From contig CM059567.1 in assembly GCA_030386875.1 (NCBI GenBank), forward strand, positions 59,132,020 to 59,196,019: a DNA stretch of 64,000 bases, given 5' to 3'. Positions within the stretch are counted from its first letter, which is position 1. Each line of letters begins with the position of its first letter. Below the pieces are notes generated by a model. It was not told the DNA's origin and ran no database searches. It was given only the letters and a program-made list of their open reading frames with translations. This document shows positions 37,801 to 49,800 of the stretch, in pieces. Both the position numbers and the translations under genes were made by a program. Source of the stretch: Morinoia aosen (taxonomy: Eukaryota > Arthropoda > Malacostraca > Amphipoda > Talitridae).

Positions 37801-40800
37801 TTAATTTTGTTTGGTTCCTAAACACTGTACATTGCTTCGACAATTTTTCGGGCGTATTAATTTTTAACATTTTATAAGATAGATACATTTTCAAAATCAA
37901 AAGAATTGTTGTCTTCTTCGGAATGCTAATAGACAAGGGATAACCTATTCTTCCTCTGCACATTCTTAGCATGCTCATCAATTCGTTGTTTAAGATTTCT
38001 ACCCGTTTCCCCAAAGTAACATGCTTAACAATCTTTGCATTATAATGTAAATATAAGATTACTTTTTTCACAATTCTATCGTTTATCTTTAAGTCTGATT
38101 AGGCTGTTTTTTAGTGTATTCGAAGATTTGAAAGCCAATTTAACATTGAATGGTTTTAAGTTTCGCTGGACTCATTCAGAACAACCTTTAATATACGGGA
38201 CGCTAACATATTCCATGCATCCCGTACTTAGATATATTAATTAATCGATTAACTTATAATAGATTGTAATTCCGGGTCTACCGGAAACCAACAAACAAAG
38301 GCAGGTACTTAGACTATTTCAGAGCTATCATCCTTTATCACAGAGGAGGAGTGTAGCGAAATCCCTTTATCAGAGAGCAGTTAATATTTGTAGTGAGCAA
38401 AATTTGAATTAAGAACTTTCAACAGTGGATTAATTATTGAAATAGAATAATTTTTCTCCTTAACTGCGCAATAACAACCGACTAATGATTGGTGGAAATA
38501 ATCAAAACCTCCCCACACTTCGATAAAGCAACGAAAATTCCTAACGCCCCCTGAAATATGTTAGCGTCCCGTATATTAAAGGTTGTTCTGAATGAGTCCA
38601 GCGAAACTTAAAACCATTCAATGTTAAATTGGCTTTCAAATCTTCGAATACACTAAAAAACAGCCTAATCAGACTTAAAGATAAACGATAGAATTGTGAA
38701 AAAAGTAATCTTATATATACATTATAATGCAAAGATTGTTAAGCATGTTACATTGGGGAAACGGGTAGAAATCTTAAACAACGAATTGATGAGCATGCTA
38801 AGAATGTGCAGAGGAAGAATAGGTTATCCCTTGTCTATTAGCATTCCGAAGAAGATAACCATTCTTTTGATTTTGAAAATGTATCTATCATATAAAATGT
38901 TAAAAATTAATACGCCCGAAAAATTGCCGAAGCAATGTACAGTGTTTAGGAACCAAACAAAATTAATCGTCACCTTGATGTCCCCCCGCCCCCCCCGTAG
39001 TTTCTTCCTTTGCTCATCAGTCGCCCTTGATCAATGATTTTCGGCTTGCATCTAAAAATTTAATAAAATGTTTTGTATACTAGATACACGCGGATACCAT
39101 AAGAGGTTTTGTTTAAAAATACGACGTTCCCCTGATGACGGCTAGAGATAATCTAGCCGAAAGCTTGGGTCAAAAAATTTGAATTTTGTCTTTGTTGATC
39201 CCAAAATTTTTGAAAAAATGGAAACTTCACTACCAAGACGTCCTGTATTTTAACAATTGAGACTAATTAGCATAGAATACAGAAAAAGAACCTTTCAAGT
39301 AGGATAGAATAGAATATGGCGGTACCTTACCTCCAACACTAATTAGCATAGAATACAAAAAAAGAACCTTTCAAGTAGGATAGAATAGAATATGGCGGTA
39401 TCTTATCTCCAACACTAATTAGCATAGAATACAAAAAAGAACCTTTCAAGTAGGATAGAATAGAATATGGCGGTACCTTATCTCCAACACTTATTAGCAT
39501 AGAATACAAAAAAAGAACCTTTCAAGTAGGATAGGATAGAATATGGCGGTACCTTATCTCCAACACTAATTAGCATAGAATACAAAAAAAGGACCTTTCA
39601 AGTAGGATAGAATAGAATATGGCGGTACCTTATCTCCAACACTAATTAGCATAGAATACAAAAAAAGAACCTTTCAAGTAGGATAGAATAGAATATGGCG
39701 GTATCTTATCTCCAACACTAATTAGCATAGAATACAAAAAAGAACCTTTCAAGTAGGATAGAATAGAATATGGCGGTACCTTATCTCCAACACTAATTAG
39801 CATAGAATACAAAAAAAGAACCTTTCAAGTAGGATAGAATATAATATGGCGGTACCTTATCTCCAACACTAATTAGAATAGAATACGAAAAAATATCTCC
39901 AGTAGGATAGAATAGAACATGGCGGTAACCTAATTTCAACGGTAATTAGCATAGAATACAAAAGACCACGTTTCCACGTTATAGAATACAAAGAAGCAAT
40001 GGATTTAAATGAAAGAGAATCGGCAAAGCACCGCTAACGGGCGGATTAATACTTTCACTGAGAAGGGATCCACCGGTGGTCACCGAGGGAATTTTCATAA
40101 TGCTGCTGACCGACCAGCAGTCACAAACTCAATTTTCATGGATACTCAATGAAAACTAAATGAAGGCAACATCTATTTTATGTGTTCCTTAATTTCAAAA
40201 AGTGATGTCTTAAATTAGCTTCAATTTGACTTGAATGTTGAACTTTATTTTAACCCGCCGCCAGAAACGTGTTTAACTACAATCAAATTTCGAACCCTGC
40301 TTCCCAACTCTAAGAGGTAAAAAAGAAAGTCTCCAGTTACATAAAATCTATAGAACCCTACTTCCCAACTCTAAGCGGTATCAAAGAAAGTTGCCAGTTA
40401 CATAAGCTCTTAGGAACCCTACTTCCCAACTCTAAGCGGTAACAAAGAAAGTTGCCAGTTCCACAAACTCTACGGGACGAAAAAGCCTCATTTCAGTTCG
40501 CATGCTCCAAGGACGTAGCAGCCCAAGGCACGGAGGCAGGAAACAGGAGGTTGGTTAAAGCCCGGATGCTCAGGGTGGAGTACCCGCTCCCTCTTATGGC
40601 AAAAACAACCCGAATAATGCTTGTTATTAAGGGGCCTAGAGACTGCCTGCCTCCTCGTTATCGAACTTCATTATGCGACAGAGCCGTGGTAACATCACAA
40701 GAATTAGTTTGGGGAATTAGTTATATCAGGTACTACCGAATAATGTTTGTTATTAAGGTGCCTAGAGACTATATGGCCCCTCGTTATACTTCATTATGTG

Positions 40801-43800
40801 ACTGAGCCGTGGTAGGTTCGATTGGATAAAAATTAGATGAATTATCCATAACAGGTACTGTATAGCACTTTAAGAATTAGTTTGGGGAATTAGATATACC
40901 AGGTACTACCAAATAATGTTTGTTATTAAGGGGCCTGGAGATTGCCTGCCACCTCTTTATGCAACTTCATTATATTTCAAAGTACCGTGGTAGTTTTAAT
41001 TCGAAATAAATTAGATGAATTATCTAAAGCAGGTACTCTATAACATCACATGAATTAGTTCAAGGAATTTGCTATGGCAGGCAATACCTAATGTCACACA
41101 GGCTTCCTCTGCTTACTTCAATTACTATGTCAGGTCATTAAGGCCGACTATGTATATATAGTGGAATACATATATAATACAATTTCTCATAAACAGGGGA
41201 AATGGCTATTAAAATACACATTGAGCTACACATGCTGATCTCTTCCGGACTCTAACTTTACGTGTAACGAGCAAGCAGCCTGGTAGCGCCTTCTTCTTAT
41301 TAACAAGCAGACAGGTTGATGCTGACAGCCAGTATAACTACTTGTAGCAGGCAAAGTGACTGTAGTATCAAAACTAACTCAACACGAATTCAAGTTCACG
41401 AAGACGTCATAAGGCACTGCCGCAGTGATGGTCAGCCTATAATTCAAACTGAAATTGAACTTTTACGTCCATTTCTGAACTGAGCAGTAAACGACTACTA
41501 AGTTGTGAACAAATAGTTGTCGAACAAATTTGTCATCGAAACAAAGTCACCAGTCATCGAAACGAAGTTGGAAACAAACAGTCATCGAACAAATTTGTCA
41601 TGGAAACAAAGTCATCAGTCATCGAAGCAAAATTGCGAACAAATAGTCCCTCACAGAAATAGTAACGTGCGGCAAACGCGCGCTGCAACAGAGCGCCGCG
41701 ACTGAGGCGTGTTCGTACGGGCACACGGCAGGAGATTGGATGGCACTACTGCAGTGGTGTTTAACCTGGGTTCGATCGAACCAAAGGGGTTAATGAGACC
41801 ATTTCAAAGGTTCGGCTTGGGACAGTTTGCGCACTAAAACAGTATATAATTACATACACGTATTTTGAATTTGAAGGAGCAAAAGCACATTTTATTCCTC
41901 CAACTACGATGGGTTCGATGAATGCATGTATGGAAGTTATAGGGTTCAGCACCTCCAACAAGGTTAAGAACCACTGCTCTATTGATTGGTGCGCAGCTTA
42001 CCTCGGCTGGGGGTCCACACCTGCGGAACGTCCCCAAAGGACGGGGGTTCTTTCAACTCTAACCTTGTGGGACCATCGTCCCTACTAGACCTATCGCTTC
42101 GGCTACCCGGACTCCACACACCTGCAAAGTAAAAATAGAACACAGTGAAATCTTGCGAAATATTTATTAAGTGGCTGCGCAAACTGCTGAAGTGAGTTCC
42201 GGCTGAATCGGAAATATCTTCTTGTGAGGAGCGGCGTAGGCAAGGGTATTACATGCAGAAATGAAATATATTACAAAATTTAAATAATTCATACATTCCA
42301 ATGAGTTCACGCCAAAAAACGTTCCAGATCATAAATGCGAAAACGTTTTGTTACGAACGTGAATTTCAGTTCAAACGTCGGTTGAAGACCCTCTCTATTT
42401 GGATTACTCATTGTCATCATCTAAATGCCTGATTTAAAATCTATATATCTATACTATAATAAGAGCCGCGTCTGTCTGTCTGTCCGAAGCCAGCCGAAAG
42501 TGTGTGATGAGCGTATCTGTGATACGGGCCGTGTGCACTCGGTCTCATCAACTCCCGAGAAATTGAATTTTTCTATTTTATGGCCTTTCGTTCATTTCGC
42601 CTTCTTTCTTATTTCAAATAAAAAGGGGTGGACTAGTGGTTTATAAAATGAAGACTGGCATGACTGCTAGGTGAGACTTTATTTGAAGTGCTGGGATAGA
42701 TGCAACCAGAAACGCATGTTTCTTAGAAGTACTTTATAAATTATTGATAAAATAATACAAATGTGAGCACTAAAAATATCATGAAAAACTCATTTGGTGA
42801 AAATACTTTGATTTCAAAAGGTCTCTCAAAGTTGTGAAAGGCTTGAAACTGCTACTGAAAATAAGTTGAGCATTTCTTACTCAAGCATTGTTAAATGTAT
42901 AAACACCTAATAAATCTATAAATGCTTTCACACAATGCCTAATCCAAAATAACATGTACCATTTTTTAGCCAAGTACCTTCGAATCTATTTTTCTTGAGA
43001 ATTTAAGCTTTGATGAGCGTATCGAGTTTCACCTCCACACAGGTACGAAAAAAATATCGAAATCACGACTAATATAAGGGTGGATATATAAAAAAATACA
43101 TACACATATATACAAAACATTTGGGATCTAAATCTGGAGGATAAACGCCAGCAAAATTCGGACGATCGTGAAGCCTGTATCATGGATACACTGCCTGCTG
43201 TACAAGAAGAAAGAGAGTAATGCAATCTTGTACCACCGATTAATTTAATGACTAACGTTGTTGGTCGGATGCAAATATTTTGAACGGGTAGCGCACACTA
43301 TTTTAATTGAAAAATAAAACTATGAAACGGACCGATAAAACACTATTTGAAGAAAGCGGTAAAAATTTATGTAATTTTCGAAACAGAGAACGCAATTGTG
43401 CCATATTTTAATCGAGACGATCATACAAACTTTCTGTCACAACAAAACAAAGACATAGTATTAGTATGTCGTTTATTTTGGTGTGAAGTACTTTCCAATG
43501 TCAAATCACGTTAAAATTTACACATATTTCACGTTCAAAGCTGTTAAAACCCAAACATGATGTATACAACACATGCATGACACATACATGGTTTTGTAAC
43601 ACTTTTCTGAAAAATCTACGTAACTATTCCTCTACCCCTGCTTCTTAATCAAACGATACAAATTTTAAAATAATGAGGAGGAACCTCTTGCAATTGGGCG
43701 AGAGAACTTCGTCATTTCCAATGCATACTTCCCAAACACTCCCCACAGAAATCTTTCAACAGTGCGGCTCGTCAAAATATCATTTGGAGAAAATACTTTG

Positions 43801-46800
43801 TAATCTCAAAACGTAAGTCACAAAAACCGCATACCAAAACCACCACCTATATACGATGTAATCGTTAGTTGAAGGATAATCTTAGAAAAAAGTTCAAATG
43901 TGATCACAGCCACGCTCTAAAACAAGCAAGCGCGAGCGTCTCCGACCCGTTAAAACTGCGCGAACTCATTGAAAAAAATTGCGGACACGAGCGTATCCTG
44001 TTTACGTGCGAGGCTTCGCAAACAAATAAGGCGAGTTTCCGTCTTAAAAATACCGACGTCAACGAGTCTCAGAAGAGGAATTTCAAAACACAGCAGGGGT
44101 GACTCATAAAAAAGGCGTTGGTAAAAATGAGAAATACTTTCGAAGTGATTAACTGGGAAAACCATTAAGCAAGACAGATATAAAAGGGTCATGGATAGAT
44201 AAGAATCTTGCAAGGAGTAAATTATTTGTTAATGCAATGATTAAGAAAACATAGCAAGCTAAGTCCGCAGCTCAGATACGAAATTCAGCTACGTTGTACC
44301 CTTACACGAGTTCGCTCAGGTAAAAGATAAGGACTGCTTCCTGCGCTAGTGTGTAAACGTATCGTAGCTTATAAAAAATAACGCCGTGATTTGAAATGAT
44401 GCATCAACATTGGTAAATGATAAACTACTCGGAACTTAATTTAGTATCTACAGTATTTTAGCCGTATTTGCTCTGGATATGTTTGCAAACTTTTAACCCA
44501 ACACATTTTCCAACTATACTGACTTCATCTTTATTAGTATTTTTTGGTTTCAGGAAAAGTTTGCATGATATTTATTTATCTCTTGTATGCATCTTAAGAA
44601 CATCGCAAAGTCAAAGAAAACAAAATAAGCAGACACAATAACACTTTGATTGAGGCCATCAAAAAACACAAGAAAAAGGCATAAAGGCAATGATGTTGGA
44701 AAGATTAGATGAAATTTTTAGTTAGTTTAAGCCTCCATATCCTCAACAAATGAGATGTAAAGAGAGGAAGGAAGAAGGCACCATTTAGTATGGAGCTAAG
44801 GGAACGTGGAATCTATGCAGATAGGGCACAGAAACAGAAAGCTAAGAAAGAAGTTCATGAAACAAGAAAAAGTTGAAGAAGAAAGTAGTAGGCGGTGAAA
44901 AACAGGACAGCAGTGAACCGAAAAAAGATTGTCCGTAACACAACAAAAACCTATTCTATTTTAACAAAAAGAAAGCCTACCTAACCTTTAGCTCGGGCCC
45001 TCACATTGTCCCCCTGGGAGCGCTAATTCCCATAGATACAATAGTTGTATCCCCCTGAGGGTAGTAGAAGTGCAGCTTTGGCGTACATTGACGGTAGTGT
45101 GGTAAGTCATACTTTACTTTAAACCAAAAATGTTAAAATTAGACGCCAGGAAAATTCGGGCGGTTGTGAAGCCGGTATCATAGATACACTGTCTGCTATA
45201 CAAGTAGAATTCAAGTTTAAAGTTCATTTTAGTCAAATTTGTTAATTTATAGAAAGTCACGTGGATAATTGGTGTTATTTTGAATAGGGGATCTTAATAA
45301 AACTACTTTTCTAATACAATGTAATCTGATTCACTTTGATATCGCACGTCTGCGACAAATCAAACACAAAAATTCAGAAGGAATTAATGAGAGAATGACA
45401 GCCACAACCTGAAAATTATCTCTGAAATCAAAAACACCTACCGCAAAAGTACTGATTTCATTGTTTGGATTTTGAACGTATGAAAGTATTCCAAAGTTTG
45501 TAAAACTGAGCTAACTCAATTTCGCTTGTAAATGAAAAAGGAATACCAAATAAGTTTAAAAAAATACATAACCAAACCTGAATTCATGGGAGTGTTGCCA
45601 TCACCTTGAAGAGGCTAACTTAAGAAGCGTGATGAGTCACAAACAATATTCTGAAGCCGGGTGCCTTTTACTGAAGAAGCCTCAACACACAGTGAAGGCC
45701 CATGTAAACTTACAAGCCTAAACTTTGTTCCGAGATCATAAAATCACTCGCGATTGCCTTGCTTACATGCTAAGCTCAAGTAGTTTACGCCTCGCTCTCC
45801 TCAACCTCTTCCAATGAAGTACTCCTAAACAGCTCACGCACAAACAACTTACAAGCCTCCATGGCCCGATGTATCAGTTTAAATTCCTTTGTCCGACAGA
45901 ATATAATTACTTAAAGATTAGATTAGATTATAAGTTAGTTTGAACCTCCCTAACCGCTACAAAAATAAAGCGTATCGAAGAGAGGAAGGAAGAAGGCACC
46001 ATTTAGTATGGAGTTAAGGGAACGCGGAATCCATGCAGAAAGGGGCATAGAAACAGTAAGATGGGAAAGAAGTTCATGAAACAAGATCAAAATTGAAGAA
46101 GAAAGTGGGAGGCGCTGAAAAAACAGGACAGCAGTGAACCGAAAAAGATGGTTCTTAACATAACAAAAACATTTCATTTCAACAAAAAGAAGGCCTACGT
46201 AACTCTCAACTTGGGTCCTCACATTTTTCCCCTGGGAGCGCTAATTCCCATAGATACAATAGTTATATCCCCCTGAGGGGATACAATTACTTAAACAACA
46301 CAAAATAAATTGAATTATTACTTCTGCTGTAGAAATAGTTGCATAATTTATCGATTTCCGTGAACCAATATGTTTTTGGAGTATCATTCACATGCTATTC
46401 CACTCTTGTTGTCGAGCGAATTTTTTCCATTCTTCTTTCGTCTCCTTCAGAAACGAGGAGACCTCAGTTTGCAAAGAGACGCTTAAATATACCGGCAAAA
46501 CCGAAAAATACGTAAAATAAACGTAATCTAACATGATGAATTATTACATAACAGTATACTAATTTGACTGATCTAAGAAACTCGCCCTTTAAAATAAAGG
46601 TACACGAGTGCTGTAAAGAAGGTACAAAAACCGAGTTATCCAAAATGATACACAAGCAACTTCATTGCATTTCGCGATGCAAAAGTGTAAAAATGTCGCC
46701 GTAACTTCAAAATGAAGTGTATCTTTTTCGCTTGTCTTGATGACGCTCCCTTGATTGAAAGACAACATTTTACCAGGGCGAGAAGGACAGCAAATCTCCG

Positions 46801-49800
46801 AGACGCGTAGAGAGATAATCGTTTTTGGCATACCTCTCTGACGTTATGTCTTGCATGCCTTTAATTGTCAGTGTAAAACATCTTGAAAGGAATGAGAATA
46901 CGGGTTCAAATTTTCAATTTGGGACCCGAGATCAAGAAGAGCTGAAAAGTGGATTTATTTCCTCTGTAATGAGCTCAGTGAACGCGCGATATTTTGAGAA
47001 ACGTGGCAGGTAAGTCACCTTGGAATAGATGACTTTTCAATAACTTAAACAACAAGGCGGAATTCATTTCGAAAAGCGAAATTTATTTCCTCCATCGCTC
47101 TTGCGCAATAACTAGCAACTAAACCTCATTTAATTTTCATATGAAATTAACTTTGTGATATTATGCATCGATGACATTGTGAAATTAAGGATGGCGAATT
47201 ATACCACATGAATTGTGACCATCATAAATTACAGCAACAAAAATTACGCCAAGGACCTACATAGGAGAAATAAGGCAGCCCCTAGAACCTGTGTATGACG
47301 TTGTGATATTATGTTGGCAAATTATTCCACATGAATTGTGACCATCATAAATTACAGCAGCAAAAAGTATGTCAATGACCTACATGGGAGAAATAAAGCA
47401 GCCCATAGAACCCATGGAGTTCAGCGACAAGCAGGGACCATTCCACGCTACTAGAATATGAACACAAAAAGAAGAAGCGACGGCATAAAGCGCGTCTGCT
47501 AGCACCTGCCCGTAAACTCAAAGGGAATTAATGTGAACTTTATCTGCCGAGAAAAACAAATTATCTCGTAAACGTCGGTGATGAGCGTCGTTGGAGACGG
47601 CGTCACGGTGGTTTCCCCGTCGCGTTCGCCAAACCGACGAGCTTTACGATCGGACGGTGCGAAAAAATCGCTCTTTGATTGGGCAAATTTTTGGACCGAG
47701 GTGCTGATGTAGATTGAAACTTTAGTCAACTTTTGTGGAGACAAATCGATTATATTTAAAGTCATTGTTGTTTAATGATTGATTTACTGATTACAAGTTA
47801 GTTTCAACCTTCCTCAAAACACTAAAAATGTTTAAAGAGAGGAAAAATGTAAACAGCATTTAGTATGTTGTTAAGGGAACGCAAAATCTATGCGCAAGAC
47901 TTGTTCCCGAACAGGATCCTCTGCGCATAGAAACAGTAAGTTGAGAAGGAAGGTTAAAAAACAAAGATAAAAGTTGAAGAAGAAAGTCAGAGAAGCTGAA
48001 AAACAGGACAGCAGTGAAACGAAAATGAAGATCCTTATTAAAACAAAACAAAATTTCAACAAAAACAAAGGCCTACTTAACTCTCAGCTCAGGACTTTCC
48101 ATTTTCTTACTGTGAATGCTAATTCCCATGTCATGTAATAGTTATATCCTCCTGAGGGAATTAATAATAAATTATTTCGTTTGAAAAAGAAATTATGAAT
48201 GGCCGCTACAGCTACAGTCATACGCAGCTGATTCGAGTTCAAAACAACGTGAAGCGCTTGTGATATTGCACGCGAGACGGCAGTAAAACTCGAATGTTCA
48301 AAAGAGATAGAAGTGGGTAACACACATGAAGTTTGGAAATTAGGTTTGAAGCAGAGAAAAACACAAAGCAAGAAGAAAATTTCCATTCGTTTGACGAGTA
48401 ACCATAAAAAGATCAAATTGTTATAAATGTACGAGGAGTTCGTGAGACTCGAACTCAGGACTAGAGATCACCGCGCAACCACGCTATCGACTGCACGCTA
48501 TCCTTGTGGAAGCAGTGTCTTCCCGTACCAGATTCATTAACTGTTTCTGGGGGTGACTAGACTTTGAGCTCTAGATCAAATTGTGCTACGTTTTCTTATC
48601 AACCGCCGTCTTATTTCAACACCAGCAGCATCTGAACAAAGTAGATGTGATATGGAATCGGAACTGATTTATTATAAATTAGCTTTAGCCGCCCTTTACC
48701 ACAACAAAGATATTCAAAGAGAGGAAAAACGAAGGCACCATTTAGTGTGGATTTAAGGGAACGTAGAATCCATGCACAAAGGGTGTTCCCGCAAAGGATC
48801 CTGTGCGCATAAAAATAGTAAGATAAGAAGGAAAGTTATGAAACAAGATAAAAGTTGAAGAAGAAAGTCAGAGTAATAACAGACCTTGACTCGACTACCT
48901 TCTGAAAACTTGAGAACCTCGTTAGAAAATAACCATATTTTGACGCTTGTTAAATTAGAAGGCTGGCTCAACACATTGGACACCTAGTACTAATCACACC
49001 AAAAATGTTTAGCTTCGAAAAATAAAAGATTTTTTAAAAAATTACATTCATATTATTGACATTTTTAATCCCATCATCGCAGTATCATCACTTTCGAAAA
49101 AAAACACAACTTGTTGTAAAAAAATAAACGCTTCAAATTAGTAATTTGACATTCTAAGATTTAGGCGCCAAATTCAGCACAACACGACATACGAGTACAC
49201 TATAAATGATCGCACTAATACGAAAACAAAGATTCAATTTTTCCATAGGGGAATTAAACCCCATCTATACATCCACAAGCTTTACAACGCCAAAATAAAG
49301 TCATACTTCAGCACACTATTCCCCCAATTTAAACACGGTACAATTTACATTAAAAGAGTGCCGATAATTCAGGCAGCTCAGCGGGCAATAGGGGAGAGAA
49401 GCATGGGCTTGTGACACAGCCTGTCACCGCCATAAGCCAAGAAATGCCACACTGCGGGCAACTTATGGCCTCACTAATCAACGCATGTACCTGCACATCG
49501 AATAGAGACCTCTTTTAATTCATCCCTTGCCAAGAGGAGCTACACTTTTTAAGCAGAGAAAGTACGACTCGTTGAATGAATAAGCGAACCTCTATAAGTG
49601 AGATTAGAAGGTGCGTAACCATTATCCTATAGATAAGCGAGTTTATTAGGACCGATTTCATTATCCTCTATATAAGCGAGATCATTAAGTGTGTTTCCAG
49701 CTTTATTATCCTATAAATAAGCAAGATCATTTGGTGCCTTTCCTTAACCCTATAAAAAGAAAAATCATTCAGTGCGTTTCATTCTCCTATGAATGAGCGA

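Larger units (their letters stand above)
37552..39224. mobile_element. inverted pair of Penelope-like element fossils
   Basis: Two nearly identical arms, 37552-38212 (minus) and 38555-39224 (plus), about 660-670 bp each, flank a 342-bp spacer. Each arm has a remnant of the Penelope-like C-terminal region: a PYIKG-type linker followed by a GIY-YIG nuclease with CYIGETGRNLKQR and HAKNVQRK motifs. Each then has a terminal segment with a hammerhead-like core. Both copies are 5'-truncated and broken (several breaks each). The coding remnants point outward. High arm identity suggests a fairly recent origin or arm homogenisation. The pair sits within the 76-bp minisatellite of CAP intron 2. Confidence 0.8.

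Noticed and set aside
38696-39037. 113-codon frame in the Penelope-like right arm (and 110 codons in the left arm)
   Set aside because: It is in a different frame from the GIY-YIG remnant, so it is a shadow of the fossil and not a gene.
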